64,000 nt of DNA from Bacteroidales bacterium (GCA_023138875.1 JAGLOO010000004.1:1-64000), one strand, 5' to 3'; shown: positions 8,865 through 17,796, counted from the first letter of the stretch. Notes: generated by a model not told the origin, from the letters alone. Translations and numbers: made by a program.

Positions 8865-9905
8865 CTATTTGGCATACTCGTCGGCCAGTTGGTTAATTTG
8901 ATTATCTGATAGATTTTCAGCTGCTACTACAAGCCTGTATTTGAATGTAACAGACTCGCCTTTATTCAATCTGAAGTTCAGTTCATTTTTGCCATCAGAA
9001 AATATTTTCTGACCAAGAGTATTGGCAGCGAATAAACCATAATCCCGGGCATGCCAATATGTTGGATACCCAACGTTTGATGGGTGATCAATGATTACTA
9101 TAGCTATCTGCTCTCCTTTTATTTCGCTTGATAGTTTCATCCAGCGGCACCGTGTTCCCCATACCTCTTTCCCTTCAACTCCTTCGGCACTTCTATAGTC
9201 TCCTTTCACAAACGTGTTGTCCATTTTTTCAACTTTGGTAACTACACCATGTGAGTCCACAAGATTGGTTGGTTTTTCAGAAGGAAGTTCCATTTCACGA
9301 GCTACACGAATGGCAAACATTCCTTCTTTATTATCGGTGAACTTCACTTCATCAATAACAGCCTTAAGTGTTGTACTGCGATCGATGATGCGCACGTTTT
9401 CCAATGTTATAAATTCGAAACTGGTTTGCTCCTCCAGCACGATCGTATTATCCGGAGATTTCCAATCAGAAGTGGTTACCAGTAAAGCTTTCCCCTTTCC
9501 GCTCTCAACTTTTTTAATAGCCCGGTGATAAATGGTGCCATACAGGTCTCTTTTTTCAGGGTCAATTGCTTCTGAATTATTCCAGAAATCAAGTCTGTTC
9601 ACATCGCCATAGTTTAGCCACACACCAACATGGTGAGGATGATCAGTACGATCCCCTTCCTTATTAATCATTGGGTAACTGCGTGTCAGCATATTACCTT
9701 CCGGAGACATGACCGGCCACAATACTGGTTTTTTTATTATGTCGGGATAAATGTAGGAGGTGAAAAGCTTACCATCGACCATTACATCAACTTTCTTCTC
9801 AGCATCATTTACCTGCAAGTCAACCATTGGTTTGTTACTGCATTGACTAAATAATAACAAACTGCTGCTTAAAACAGTCAGAAACACTAATACCTTGTAC
9901 TTCAT
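8865..9905 (-). CDS. Secreted DUF6807 (PmoA-like) protein
   Basis: 346 residues. An N-terminal signal ends in a probable lipoprotein cysteine (SQC, residue 22). The body shows HPHHVGVW (about 89-96) and WGTRCRWMKL, typical of the DUF6807 family that older pipelines call methane oxygenase PmoA; that name is not evidence of methane chemistry. In Bacteroidota these genes usually sit beside secreted Gfo/Idh/MocA oxidoreductases, as here (41-base gap, same strand), which suggests a shared periplasmic glycan or sugar pathway. Confidence 0.8.
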   Translation of the reverse strand: MKYKVLVFLTVLSSSLLLFSQCSNKPMVDLQVNDAEKKVDVMVDGKLFTSYIYPDIIKKPVLWPVMSPEGNMLTRSYPMINKEGDRTDHPHHVGVWLNYGDVNRLDFWNNSEAIDPEKRDLYGTIYHRAIKKVESGKGKALLVTTSDWKSPDNTIVLEEQTSFEFITLENVRIIDRSTTLKAVIDEVKFTDNKEGMFAIRVAREMELPSEKPTNLVDSHGVVTKVEKMDNTFVKGDYRSAEGVEGKEVWGTRCRWMKLSSEIKGEQIAIVIIDHPSNVGYPTYWHARDYGLFAANTLGQKIFSDGKNELNFRLNKGESVTFKYRLVVAAENLSDNQINQLADEYAK

Positions 9906-9946
9906 TGGAATATCTTTAATTAAATGTTATCTAAGTGTTAGTTATA

Positions 9947-11281
9947 TCATACTCTGTTCGGAACAACAAAATCATCACGGTAATTTCGTGTAAGCATCTT
10001 ATCTGCTTCAGGGTCGTTCACAAATCTCTCAGAATCAGGATTGAAAGTTAACACACGATCCAATCTGTAAGCAATGTTACCAAGGTGTGCCAATCCAGAA
10101 GAGAGGTGAGCCGTTTCAACCGGACCGTTTAATATGGTTTTATCATGTTTGCGGACAGCTTCTATAAAGTTCGCGAAATGCCCGTCTGTTCCACCATCAC
10201 CCCTGGCCATACCTGTGCCCGTGTCTCCGCCATCTTCTCCTGATTTACCCGGTTCTCTGTTCTTACCTAAATAGGTCTTGTATTTATCGTAGCCGTCCAC
10301 TACAAGGATCCCTTTATCACCATAGAAAATATTACCTACAGTAGCACCCTGTTCGGTGTTTGTACACCAGGGGCGTACTTCAAATTGTATGATTTTATTC
10401 TCTTCAGGGTAATTATAAACAGATGTAAGTACTTCAGGCACCTCTTTGCAATCGTCCCAGAGGAATTTTCCGCCCATCGAGGTGATTTTTGTGGGAAGGC
10501 CCACATCCAATCCCCACATGCAAAGATCGGTTTCATGAATGCCTTGGTTGCCCACATCACCATTTCCATAATCCCAGTGCCAGTGCCAGTTGTAATGTAC
10601 CAGGTTTTCAGTAAATGGTCGTTTTGGAGCAGGACCGGTCCACAGATCATAATCTACCCCATCCGGAACAGGAGAGAACCCTTTATCTCCAATATCAGCT
10701 CTCCAACGGAACACAAGTCCACGTGCCATGTAAACCCTTCCAATATACCCATCACGCATTAACTCAATTGCCTCATTAACGGCTGGCGAACTTCTTAGTT
10801 GTACCCCATGCTGAACAATGCGATCGTACTTCTGTGCAGCCTCGACCATTTTACGGCCTTCCCAGATGTTATGTGAACCCGGCTTTTCCACATACGAGTC
10901 TTTACCGGCCTGGCAGGCCCATATGACCGAAAGTGCATGCCAGTGGTTTGGCGACGCAATACTTACCACATCAATATCTTTATCGTCCATCACACGACGA
11001 AGATCCTGCTCAAGAGCTACATCTTTACTGTAGGTCTCTTGAAAGTCCTTTTGCCGCTTTTTTAGAATATTCATATCCGGGTCGCATAAGGTTGTAACCT
11101 GCACATTGTCCTGAACCATCAGGCCTTTGACATGGTTTTTACCTCGACCATTAAGGCCTAAAACGGCAGCATTTATACGGTCATTTGCTCCAAATACACG
11201 CGCTGGAAGGATTGTAGGAGCTACAATTACTGCTGATCCTGCAGCAGCGGTTTTCTTAATAAATGATCTTCTTGATTCCAT
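9947..11281 (-). CDS. Tat-exported Gfo/Idh/MocA family oxidoreductase
   Basis: 444 residues. The N-terminus has a twin-arginine signal (SRRSFIKK, then a small hydrophobic stretch to about residue 32), so it is exported folded, presumably with bound NAD(P). A Rossmann fold follows (AAVLGLNGRGKNH), then ASPNHWHA and the EKPGSHN signature with the catalytic lysine. Gfo/Idh/MocA enzymes oxidise or reduce sugars and their derivatives, or act as glycosidases through a redox mechanism. It is first in a two-gene operon with the DUF6807 protein. Confidence 0.88.
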   Translation of the reverse strand: MESRRSFIKKTAAAGSAVIVAPTILPARVFGANDRINAAVLGLNGRGKNHVKGLMVQDNVQVTTLCDPDMNILKKRQKDFQETYSKDVALEQDLRRVMDDKDIDVVSIASPNHWHALSVIWACQAGKDSYVEKPGSHNIWEGRKMVEAAQKYDRIVQHGVQLRSSPAVNEAIELMRDGYIGRVYMARGLVFRWRADIGDKGFSPVPDGVDYDLWTGPAPKRPFTENLVHYNWHWHWDYGNGDVGNQGIHETDLCMWGLDVGLPTKITSMGGKFLWDDCKEVPEVLTSVYNYPEENKIIQFEVRPWCTNTEQGATVGNIFYGDKGILVVDGYDKYKTYLGKNREPGKSGEDGGDTGTGMARGDGGTDGHFANFIEAVRKHDKTILNGPVETAHLSSGLAHLGNIAYRLDRVLTFNPDSERFVNDPEADKMLTRNYRDDFVVPNRV

Positions 11282-11462
11282 ATTCAGTTATATTTAGTTT
11301 GGTATTTTGCTATTTATTATTCAATAATAGTGAAAAAATAAATTCCAATAACTCTCTTATTGATTGATTTATTTAATTTCATCACCAATCTTTATTATGC
11401 AGACGATTCAGGCTATAAACCTCATTTTTAGGTACGAGAAGAAAAAAACAGCAATGCTGAGG

Positions 11463-11504
11463 TAGATCATGTGTATCTTAAATTGAAGATTTTTCCTGGT
11501 ATGT
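11463..11504 (-). repeat. Cupin-junction repeat copy E (leftmost)
   Basis: TAGATCATGTG (11463-11473) corresponds to the HMNY junction inside the cupin gene (23287-23297). The following bases, to TCCTGGTATGT (11504), closely match the tail of copy B (14891-14921): both read CTTAAATTGAAGAT and then TCCTGKTATGT. Only about 11 bases of the cupin side remain. It marks the left end of the series of cupin-junction repeats. The rest of 11282-11558 holds nothing else I recognise. Confidence 0.55.
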
Positions 11505-11558
11505 AGTATAGATCTTATTAACTAAAGAAGTCCTCCTCCTTCTAGTGGATTATAGGAA

Positions 11559-11849
11559 TCAGCTTATGGATAGATTAATCCTACGGCCTAATCCTATTTC
11601 GACTATTCGATATAATGTTGAGAGTTGAATATCACTGTGTCCATTCTCAATACGCGATATGAAACTCTTTTTCGTACCAGTTTTACTTGCCAATTCTTCC
11701 TGAGTCATCTTGGCCTCCTTTCTTGCCTCACGTAAAATCTCTCCAATAGTAAAGGCTTTGGCTTTTATTTCAAACTCGGTCCGTTTCTCTGTGCCGATTT
11801 TTCCATACCTGCCATCGAGGTGTTCATCAAATGTCGTTATTTTCTTCAT
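11559..11849 (-). CDS. XRE-family antitoxin (HigA-like)
   Basis: 96 residues. The HTH lies at about 39-90 (IGEILREARKEAKMTQEELA, then SFISRIENGHSDIQLSTL). It follows the toxin gene after 2 bases, the toxin-first order typical of HigBA. It would neutralise the toxin and repress the operon. Paralogous to the pair at 62.6-63.3 kb. Confidence 0.88.
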   Translation of the reverse strand: MKKITTFDEHLDGRYGKIGTEKRTEFEIKAKAFTIGEILREARKEAKMTQEELASKTGTKKSFISRIENGHSDIQLSTLYRIVEIGLGRRINLSIS

Positions 11850-11851
11850 GA

Positions 11852-12196
11852 CTACTTGTTTTTCTCACTGAAATACTCCTTCTTAATTCTAATCGCTTTA
11901 TCGAACTCTTTCCATGGAATCTTTTGAGATTTCTTCTGGAAACCATTGAACAGGATAACCAGATTCCCTTCATCAAAGCAACAAAAGATTCTGAAGATAT
12001 TGCTTTCAAACTCTACTCTAATCTCAAATAATCCATCCGTTCCCTCCAGGTATTTAAAAAACTTACCAGGTATACGCTCCGCCACTGTAATCAGATAGAG
12101 AACATAGTCGATCTTATCCTTGACTCTCTCAGTTTGTGCATTGAAAAAGACTGCAAAGTAGTTCTTGAAGTATATGATCTGACGTCTCTTCTCCAC
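11852..12196 (-). CDS. RelE/HigB-type toxin (Gp49-like)
   Basis: 114 residues. LEGTDGLFEIRVEFESNIFR, then IFCCFDEGNLVILFNGFQKK is the core of phage-derived Gp49-like/HigB mRNA interferases. Conserved basic residues follow in the C-terminal helix (IRIKKEYF). It is expected to cleave mRNA at the ribosome when the antitoxin is lost. The module lies between copies E and C of the cupin-junction repeat. Confidence 0.87.
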   Translation of the reverse strand: MEKRRQIIYFKNYFAVFFNAQTERVKDKIDYVLYLITVAERIPGKFFKYLEGTDGLFEIRVEFESNIFRIFCCFDEGNLVILFNGFQKKSQKIPWKEFDKAIRIKKEYFSEKNK

Positions 12197-12282
12197 ACAT
12201 CAAAGTTAACTAATAATGGAACAAAATCCAATAAGTACATTAATAAGTTAATAAGATGAGGGGGTTTTGAAATATACTCTTT

Positions 12283-12456
12283 TCACTCAAACTCCTTGGA
12301 CACCCAGCAGATCATCTTAAACGGCTTGTCTCTCTTGTTGCGGTACTGGTGCTTCTCGTCTGGATTTACCAGGGCAAAGTCTCCTGCCTTTAGCGCTTGC
12401 TCCTCCCCTTCCTCATTCACCAGGCAGCCAATTCCCTCTATTACATAGTTCATTTG
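12283..12456 (-). repeat. Cupin 3'-end repeat copy C
   Basis: The minus strand encodes MNYVIEGIGCLVNEEGEEQ, ALKAGDFALVNPDEKHQYRN and the KEFE end of the cupin gene at 23124-23471, including its stop codon. Homology stops at the CATTTG that corresponds to codons HM of HMNYVIEG. Beyond this, right of 12456, the sequence is unrelated to the gene apart from a possible TPVYSF echo. A longer open frame runs through it but has no start signal or N-terminal cupin half, so it is not a gene. Confidence 0.85.
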
Positions 12457-12504
12457 AAACATAAAGTGAAAGGAATAGACTGGCGTCAGGTTTTTTTGTA
12501 TATT

Positions 12505-12521
12505 TGTACCATATTGGTACA
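12505..12521. promoter_or_regulatory. Palindromic operator of the YefM/YoeB operon
   Basis: TGTACC-ATATT-GGTACA is a perfect 6-base inverted repeat with a 5-base spacer, 10 bases before the antitoxin start. YefM/YoeB complexes repress their operon by binding core TGTACA-type palindromes; this site fits that form. Confidence 0.7.
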
Positions 12522-12531
12522 TAGAGGCGTT

Positions 12532-12783
12532 ATGGTGATCATCAGTAGTAGAGAATTCAGGGACAATCAGAAGAAGTATTTCGACCTTGTCGATCAGAAT
12601 GAGCAAGTAATTGTCCAGCGTGGCAAGGATAAAGCCTATGTGCTTGTTCCTGTAAACGATGTGGATCGTTTATCAGTCAATGAGGAGTTGATTCAAACGG
12701 TTCAGGAAGCCGAAGCTGAGCTTTCATATGGTAAAACTACTCAGTTAAAGGATCCTGGTAATATATGGGAAAGTATACTTTAG
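12532..12783 (+). CDS. YefM/Phd-family antitoxin
   Basis: 83 residues. IISSREFRDNQKKYFDLVDQ and VIVQRGKDKAYVLVPVND form the Phd/YefM fold that binds operator DNA. The C-terminal part (LIQTVQEAEAE, then KDPGNIWESIL) is the toxin-binding tail. ATG 12532 is chosen because it directly follows the palindrome and gives the family length; an upstream extension would run into the cupin repeat. It overlaps the toxin gene by 19 bases. Confidence 0.9.
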   Translation: MVIISSREFRDNQKKYFDLVDQNEQVIVQRGKDKAYVLVPVNDVDRLSVNEELIQTVQEAEAELSYGKTTQLKDPGNIWESIL

Positions 12784-13046
12784 AGATCTCCTCAAAGGCC
12801 AGGAAGGAACTGCGGGTTCATTACAAATCAGGCAACAAATCTGTCATCAGAATAATTGAACAGATCTTCCTGGAATTATCAAATACACCTTATGAAGGAA
12901 TAGGGAGTCCGGAAGCGCTCAAGTATAATATGGCAGGTTATTGGTCTCGACGAATTAGCAAAAAAGACCGTGTCATTTATAAAGTCTACGAGGATAAAGT
13001 GCTTGTCCTGGTTGTTTCAGCCATTGGACACTATGATGATAAATGA
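12765..13046 (+). CDS. YoeB-type mRNA interferase toxin
   Basis: 93 residues. It shows the YoeB layout: ISSKARKEL, SPEALKYNMAGYWSRRI, DRVIYKV and the SAIGHYDDK end that carries the catalytic His/Tyr region. It acts as a ribosome-dependent endoribonuclease. Translational coupling to the antitoxin is expected from the overlap. The pair lies between cupin repeats C and D. Confidence 0.9.
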   Translation: MGKYTLEISSKARKELRVHYKSGNKSVIRIIEQIFLELSNTPYEGIGSPEALKYNMAGYWSRRISKKDRVIYKVYEDKVLVLVVSAIGHYDDK

Positions 13047-13064
13047 GGTGATTCATTAATCAAG

Positions 13065-13106
13065 ATTTACCAGGGCACCCTGATCTTCTATCACATAAGT
13101 CATGTG
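13065..13106 (-). repeat. Cupin-junction repeat copy D (short)
   Basis: About 42 bases matching 23256-23297 of the cupin gene. The minus strand encodes HMTYVIEDQGALVN, ending at the same CATGTG junction as the other copies. Only the part next to the junction is kept; the rest of the cupin 3' end is missing. The next bases (CAACATAAATTGG) resemble the tails of copies B and C. Confidence 0.7.
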
Positions 13107-13243
13107 CAACATAAATTGGCACCCTGGGCTATTGTTTGAAAAGTTTCCATTTTGTTCATTTTTCGATGTTTATGGAAGCTTTTCAATCATGTCATTCGGG
13201 ACTGCTTCATGCTCGTATACTTTCCATAACTAGAATTAAATTG

Positions 13244-13251
13244 TATCTTTG
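13244..13251 (+). promoter_or_regulatory. Bacteroidota -7 promoter box TATCTTTG
   Basis: A perfect TAnnTTTG box lies 38 bases before the ATPase start. No clear -33 TTTG was found, so this is a likely but not proven promoter. Confidence 0.5.
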
Positions 13252-13289
13252 GAAGGTATCCGGACATTATTAAACTCATAAACTAATCT

Positions 13290-14708
13290 ATGCTAATCGG
13301 ACGAGAAAAAGAAATTGCAGCTCTAAATGAGATGCTTAGAAGCAATTCATCTGAATTAATAGCGGTGTACGGGAGGAGGCGGGTTGGAAAAACCTTTCTT
13401 ATCAGGGAATGCTATAAAGAGAATACTGTCTTCGAAATAACGGGTTACTATAGAGGAAGCATGAGAGATCAGCTACGGAATTTCCACTCTCAACTAAAAA
13501 GGAACTCCTCGAGAATTAACAAACATCAAATTCCCAGGGATTGGTTCACAGCCTTTGAATTGCTAGAGAGCTATTTAGATGGACTAAGAAAACCTGGTAA
13601 AAAGGTTGTTTTCATTGACGAATTCCCATGGCTGGCAACAGCTCGATCAAAGTTTCTTACTGCATTTGAGCATTTCTGGAATACATACTGTACAAAACGC
13701 AACGATCTGGTTGTCGTAATTTGTGGTTCTGCAGCATCATTTATGATCAATCGTGTCATAAGGAATAAAGGAGGATTGCATAATAGGATAACGTGCAAGA
13801 TCCCACTGAAACCATTTAATCTGAATGAAACTGAGAAGTTCCTGAAATCAAAAAAGATAGGAATGACCCATTATGATATTATTCAGCTTTACATGACCAT
13901 CGGGGGAATCCCATTTTACTTAAATAAAATTAAAAGAGGAGAAAGCGTAGTCCAGAATATAGATCGATTGTGTTTTGAAAATGATGGAGACCTGGTCAAT
14001 GAATTCCATGAAGTTTTCACATCTCTGTTTTCAAATTCAAAAGCTCATGAAAAAATGACCAGGGTACTTGCTAAAACAAGAAAAGGAATTACACGTAATG
14101 AATTGTTAAAAAAATGCAGCTTGGGGAGTGGAGGGGCCTATTCAAATACCCTTGATGAACTGATAGAATCGGGCTTTGTCCATCAAAATACTTCATTCGG
14201 AAAAAAGAGTCGGGAATCACTGTACAGATTGTCAGATGAATACTCTCTGTTCTATCTGAAATTTATGGAGCCTAACCTGGGACAAGGAACCGGTACCTGG
14301 GCTAGATTATCGCAAAAACAAACATATAAATCATGGACAGGATTTACTTTTGAATCAATATGTCTTAAACATATTCAGCAAATTAAGAAAGAACTGGGTG
14401 TTGACAAGATCTATAGTATCCATTCCAACTGGTGTAATGACAAAGCCCAGATTGACCTGCTGATAGACAGGGATGACAGAATTATCAACCTTTGTGAAAT
14501 GAAGTTTTACAATGCTCCATTTACCATCAATAAGAAGGAATACAATGACATCCGGAATAAACTAATTCAATTCAAGGATGGCACAAAGACAAGAAAGAAT
14601 GTTTTCGTGGTAACGATAACTACATTTGGGATTGTAGAAAATTCGTACAGTATTGAACTAGTAACAAACAGTTTGACAATGGATTGCTTGTTTATTCCAA
14701 TTCAATAA
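13290..14708 (+). CDS. AAA ATPase with DUF234-type nuclease-like C-terminus
   Basis: 472 residues. The start is MLIGREKEIAAL with Walker A GRRRVGKT (about 28-35). Walker B is KVVFIDEFPW (about 109-118) and the sensor region is VVVICGSAASFM, as in the archaeal ATPase/SSO1545 family. After a winged-helix part (about 260-320), the end shows QIDLLIDRDDRIINLCEMKF, a D-(x)n-ExK arrangement of the PD-(D/E)XK-like DUF234 domain. The biological role of the family is poorly known; members are often found in mobile or defence regions. The gene stands alone between cupin repeats D and B, its stop only 8 bases from repeat B. Confidence 0.8.
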   Translation: MLIGREKEIAALNEMLRSNSSELIAVYGRRRVGKTFLIRECYKENTVFEITGYYRGSMRDQLRNFHSQLKRNSSRINKHQIPRDWFTAFELLESYLDGLRKPGKKVVFIDEFPWLATARSKFLTAFEHFWNTYCTKRNDLVVVICGSAASFMINRVIRNKGGLHNRITCKIPLKPFNLNETEKFLKSKKIGMTHYDIIQLYMTIGGIPFYLNKIKRGESVVQNIDRLCFENDGDLVNEFHEVFTSLFSNSKAHEKMTRVLAKTRKGITRNELLKKCSLGSGGAYSNTLDELIESGFVHQNTSFGKKSRESLYRLSDEYSLFYLKFMEPNLGQGTGTWARLSQKQTYKSWTGFTFESICLKHIQQIKKELGVDKIYSIHSNWCNDKAQIDLLIDRDDRIINLCEMKFYNAPFTINKKEYNDIRNKLIQFKDGTKTRKNVFVVTITTFGIVENSYSIELVTNSLTMDCLFIPIQ

Positions 14709-14716
14709 TCTGAATC

Positions 14717-14921
14717 TCACTCAAACTCTTTCGGCACCCCGCAGATCATCTTGAAGGGCATGTCCCCCTTATTGCGGTACTGGTGTTTCGCATTGGGATC
14801 AACCAGGGCAAAATCGCCTGCTTTTAAGGGCTGCTCCTTCCCTTTTTCATTAACAAGGGCACCTTCGCCTTCAATGATATAATTCATATGAAACTTAAAT
14901 TGAAGATACTTCCTGTTATGT
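14717..14921 (-). repeat. Cupin 3'-end repeat copy B with tail
   Basis: Bases 14717-14890 encode, on the minus strand, HMNYIIEGEGALVNEKGKEQ through ICGVPKEFE and stop, matching the 3' half of the cupin gene. Homology to the gene ends at CATATG (14885-14890). The adjoining 31 bases match the tail of copy E. The flank left of the stop (GAATCTCACTCAAACTC) is shared with copy A. Confidence 0.85.
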
Positions 14922-14981
14922 TGTTTTTTCAAAAAACTGAAGAAAGTCTGACATAAAATATTTCTATTACCTAATTGGGGC

Positions 14982-16346
14982 TTAAAATACCAAGCTAAAC
15001 ACTGTTTCATTATTTTGTATGGAACTAGCTGTAATGGTACCACTATGCAACCTCATTATTTGCCGTGATATGCTCAATCCAATGCCTGATCCTTTATTTT
15101 TAGTAGTATAAAACGGAATAAATATATCATCAATAATATTTGATGAAATTCCGCATCCGTTATCCTTAACTTCTAAAATAACCCTGTTTTCGATATTTTT
15201 ATAGGCTTTCAATTGAACCCTTCTATCGTAAGATTTTTCCAGAGCTTGATATGCGTTTTTGATTAAATTAATTAAAACCTTTTCTAGTAAATTAAAATCT
15301 GCTGTAAGCTCAAGGGCGTAGGGTGAACAACTAAATTCTAAAGCAATGCTATTAGTATCAGCTTCTTCTATTAGCAAATTATGAAGTTTTTCAAACAAAT
15401 CACAGATTATGAATTTCTCAAATTTGGGTTGTGGCAAAGCTGTTAGACTTCTATATTTACCTACAAAATCAATTAATCCTTTGCCTGTAGTTTCTATGGT
15501 GTCCAGGCTATTAACTGCTTTATGTAACGAAGCATCATCTAATTCATCACATTTTCTAATTGATCCTGCACCTTTCTTTACAAAATACTTTTTCGTAGTG
15601 TTTGCTAAGGATATAATCGGGCTGATAGAGTTTGACATTTCGTGAGTTAATACTCGAATTAATTTCTGCCACGATTCCAGTTCTCTTTGCTCAAGTTCTG
15701 TCCGGATATTTTGAATGGATAAGAGATTAATAGTTTTTCTTTCAGACATAAATATGCTAAGTTTTAATGACAGAAAGAGTACTGATTGTTTCGTCATTAC
15801 CTTAACCAATTGTTGATTATTAGGTTGTAATTGCAAAATGCTCATGTAAAGTTCAGGATACTTAAGGGTTATTTCTTGTATGTTACTAAGCTGGCTTCTC
15901 TGTAATAATTCCTTTGCAGCTTTATTAAATATCTCTACATTTCCATCTCTTGTGTATGAAATCAAGCCTACACCCACATGTTCAACCAGATTATTCAGGA
16001 ATAAACTTTGCCTTGCGTTACGTCTTCGCATTTCACCAATCGTACTATTAAGTTCATCCAGTGAAGTATTAAGGGAATCGAAGATTTTCCCTTCATGATC
16101 ATGAGAATATGTAAGAACAGCATCGTCATTGCGCACAGAATTAAAAAAATGAGCCAGCTTGCGGTTTGTCTTATTTACATAATGTACCAGGTTATATACC
16201 TGATATATGATAAGAATTCCTATTCCAAGAAGACTAAGGTAATACTCCTTGTGCAGGTGGGGGATGATTGAGATAAAAGCAAAAGAACTGATTATGATGA
16301 GGATGATTCGGAAAAGAACTGCTGAGAAGAGACTTTTACTATACAT
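14982..16346 (-). CDS. NtrB-like membrane sensor histidine kinase
   Basis: 454 residues from ATG 16346. That start lies 10 bases after the regulator's stop; the earlier in-frame ATG at 16403 would overlap the regulator gene. There are two transmembrane segments near the N-terminus, then a PAS-like part (VEHVGVGLISYTRDG), then the H box LTHEMSNSISPI and ATPase boxes NLIKNAYQAL, DNGCGIS and GSGIGLSI. It is the partner of the sigma-54 regulator encoded upstream in the same operon. The signal is unknown; the divergent FtsX-like permease suggests envelope or peptide stress. Confidence 0.88.
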   Translation of the reverse strand: MYSKSLFSAVLFRIILIIISSFAFISIIPHLHKEYYLSLLGIGILIIYQVYNLVHYVNKTNRKLAHFFNSVRNDDAVLTYSHDHEGKIFDSLNTSLDELNSTIGEMRRRNARQSLFLNNLVEHVGVGLISYTRDGNVEIFNKAAKELLQRSQLSNIQEITLKYPELYMSILQLQPNNQQLVKVMTKQSVLFLSLKLSIFMSERKTINLLSIQNIRTELEQRELESWQKLIRVLTHEMSNSISPIISLANTTKKYFVKKGAGSIRKCDELDDASLHKAVNSLDTIETTGKGLIDFVGKYRSLTALPQPKFEKFIICDLFEKLHNLLIEEADTNSIALEFSCSPYALELTADFNLLEKVLINLIKNAYQALEKSYDRRVQLKAYKNIENRVILEVKDNGCGISSNIIDDIFIPFYTTKNKGSGIGLSISRQIMRLHSGTITASSIQNNETVFSLVF

Positions 16347-16356
16347 ATGAGGGTAT

Positions 16357-17727
16357 CTAAAGCTTGTGTTTCTGAATCTTGTTATAGAGTGTTTGTCTTG
16401 CAATATTCAACTCTTTGGCAGTTTTAACAACATTCCCCTTATTTCTTTCAAGTGCTTTAAGTATACCTCGTTTTTCAATTTCGCTAAAAGTACAAGGGGC
16501 ATCATCAGAAGGTTTCAATTCTTGCCTGGGCAAATACAAATCATCGGGCTTTAAAACATTGGAATCACATAAAATGACGGCTTTCTCGATGGTGTGTTGC
16601 AACTCCCTTACATTTCCCGGCCAATTGTAATTCTTTAAAACTTCAGAAGCATTTTTATTCATTTTCAATGCGTTCTTTCCATACTTTGTTTTGAAATTAG
16701 TAAGAAAATAATCTGCTAGTTCCAAAACATCATCACCACGATCCCGCAATGGAGGAATGGTTATCTCAATGGTATTAATCCTGAAGAACAAATCTTCCCG
16801 AAATAAGCTTTCTGAAATCATTTCCTTCAAATTCTTGTTAGTTGCGCAAATTAATCGCGTATCAAATTCTATGGGCGAATTGGATCCTATTCGTGTAAAC
16901 GTTCTGTTCTGCAAGGCAGTTAATAGTTTGGCTTGCATAGAAAGTGAAAGGTTCCCTATTTCATCTAAAAACATACTTCCTTCAGAAGCTATTTCAAATC
17001 GTCCTTTACGCATTTCTTTTGCATCAGTGAAAGCTCCTTTCTCGTAGCCAAACATTTCGCTTTCAAATAAAGATTCACTTAAGGAACCCATATCCACACT
17101 TATCAGCAATTCCTGATTCCGGCTTGATTGCCGATGGATTTCACGGGCAACAAGTTCTTTTCCTGTTCCATTCTCCCCAAGTATAAGGATGTTTACATCC
17201 GTTCCGGCTACTTTCTTAATGGTTTCATGAATTTCTTGCATGACCAATGATGATCCTATGATGCAAGCATACTTCTTGTCAATTTTTTCGAGTAATGACT
17301 TTTGCTTTTCCTTTAAGGAGACAACTTCAAGTTTTGATTGCCGAAGATTATAGGCTGAGTTAAGGGTTGCCAGCAACTTATCATTATCCCATGGTTTAAC
17401 GACAAAATCAGCTGCACCTTCTCTTACCGCCCTTACAGCCAAATCAACATCACCATAGGCAGTGATTGGAATGATGATTGCATTCGGATCCAGTTTAAGA
17501 ATTTCTTTCATCCAGAATATGCCCTCGTTTCCGGATTGGACACTCGCCGAGAAGTTCATATCTAGCAGGATGGCGTCATAAGAATTGGATCTGACCATGC
17601 CAGGAATTAAGTTGGGGTTGCTGGTGGTATGAACTTCGTCCACTTCCATCTCAAGTAAACGGCTTAGCGCTGTGAGAATGTTCTTATTGTCATCAACGAT
17701 CAAAAGTTTTCTTTTTCTTACAGACAT
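16357..17727 (-). CDS. NtrC-family sigma-54 response regulator
   Basis: 456 residues. Receiver domain at about 7-122 with phospho-acceptor D56 (ILLDMNF). Sigma-54 AAA+ domain at about 150-380: Walker A GENGTGKE (184-191), Walker B MFLDEIG (252-258). A Fis-type HTH covers the last ~25 residues (TAKELNIARQTLYNKIQKHK). The sigma-54 contact loop reads GAFTDA (231-236) instead of the canonical GAFTGA, an unusual change at a position usually needed for activation. It is first in an operon with the kinase and divergent from the permease gene. Confidence 0.9.
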   Translation of the reverse strand: MSVRKRKLLIVDDNKNILTALSRLLEMEVDEVHTTSNPNLIPGMVRSNSYDAILLDMNFSASVQSGNEGIFWMKEILKLDPNAIIIPITAYGDVDLAVRAVREGAADFVVKPWDNDKLLATLNSAYNLRQSKLEVVSLKEKQKSLLEKIDKKYACIIGSSLVMQEIHETIKKVAGTDVNILILGENGTGKELVAREIHRQSSRNQELLISVDMGSLSESLFESEMFGYEKGAFTDAKEMRKGRFEIASEGSMFLDEIGNLSLSMQAKLLTALQNRTFTRIGSNSPIEFDTRLICATNKNLKEMISESLFREDLFFRINTIEITIPPLRDRGDDVLELADYFLTNFKTKYGKNALKMNKNASEVLKNYNWPGNVRELQHTIEKAVILCDSNVLKPDDLYLPRQELKPSDDAPCTFSEIEKRGILKALERNKGNVVKTAKELNIARQTLYNKIQKHKL

Positions 17728-17757
17728 AGGTGTAAATGTATATCATTCATCCATAAA

Positions 17758-17796
17758 TGTCTAATTATTAGTCATTGAATGTCCAGATATTAGGCA
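17758..17796. promoter_or_regulatory. Paired upstream sites for the NtrC-type regulator
   Basis: TGTCTAATTATTAGTCA (17758-17774) and TGTCCAGATATTAGGCA (17780-17796) are two copies of one near-palindromic 17-mer. They are spaced 22 bases apart, two helical turns, in the intergenic region between the regulator and the permease genes. This is the usual arrangement of an NtrC-type enhancer. I did not find a convincing -24/-12 sigma-54 promoter downstream. Confidence 0.55.

Noticed and set aside
8865-9905. Methane monooxygenase subunit (PmoA)
   Set aside because: The family label is historical; the protein is a soluble secreted DUF6807 member with no membrane helices or copper-site pattern of methane monooxygenase.
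12283-12606. Open frame of 107 codons on the minus strand
   Set aside because: Its first part is antisense to the YefM gene and its operator; only the last 58 codons resemble cupin. It is a repeat copy, not a gene.
14717-15043. Open frame of 108 codons on the minus strand
   Set aside because: The first 45 codons have no cupin homology and include the B/E tail sequence; no promoter or start signal. Treated as repeat copy B.
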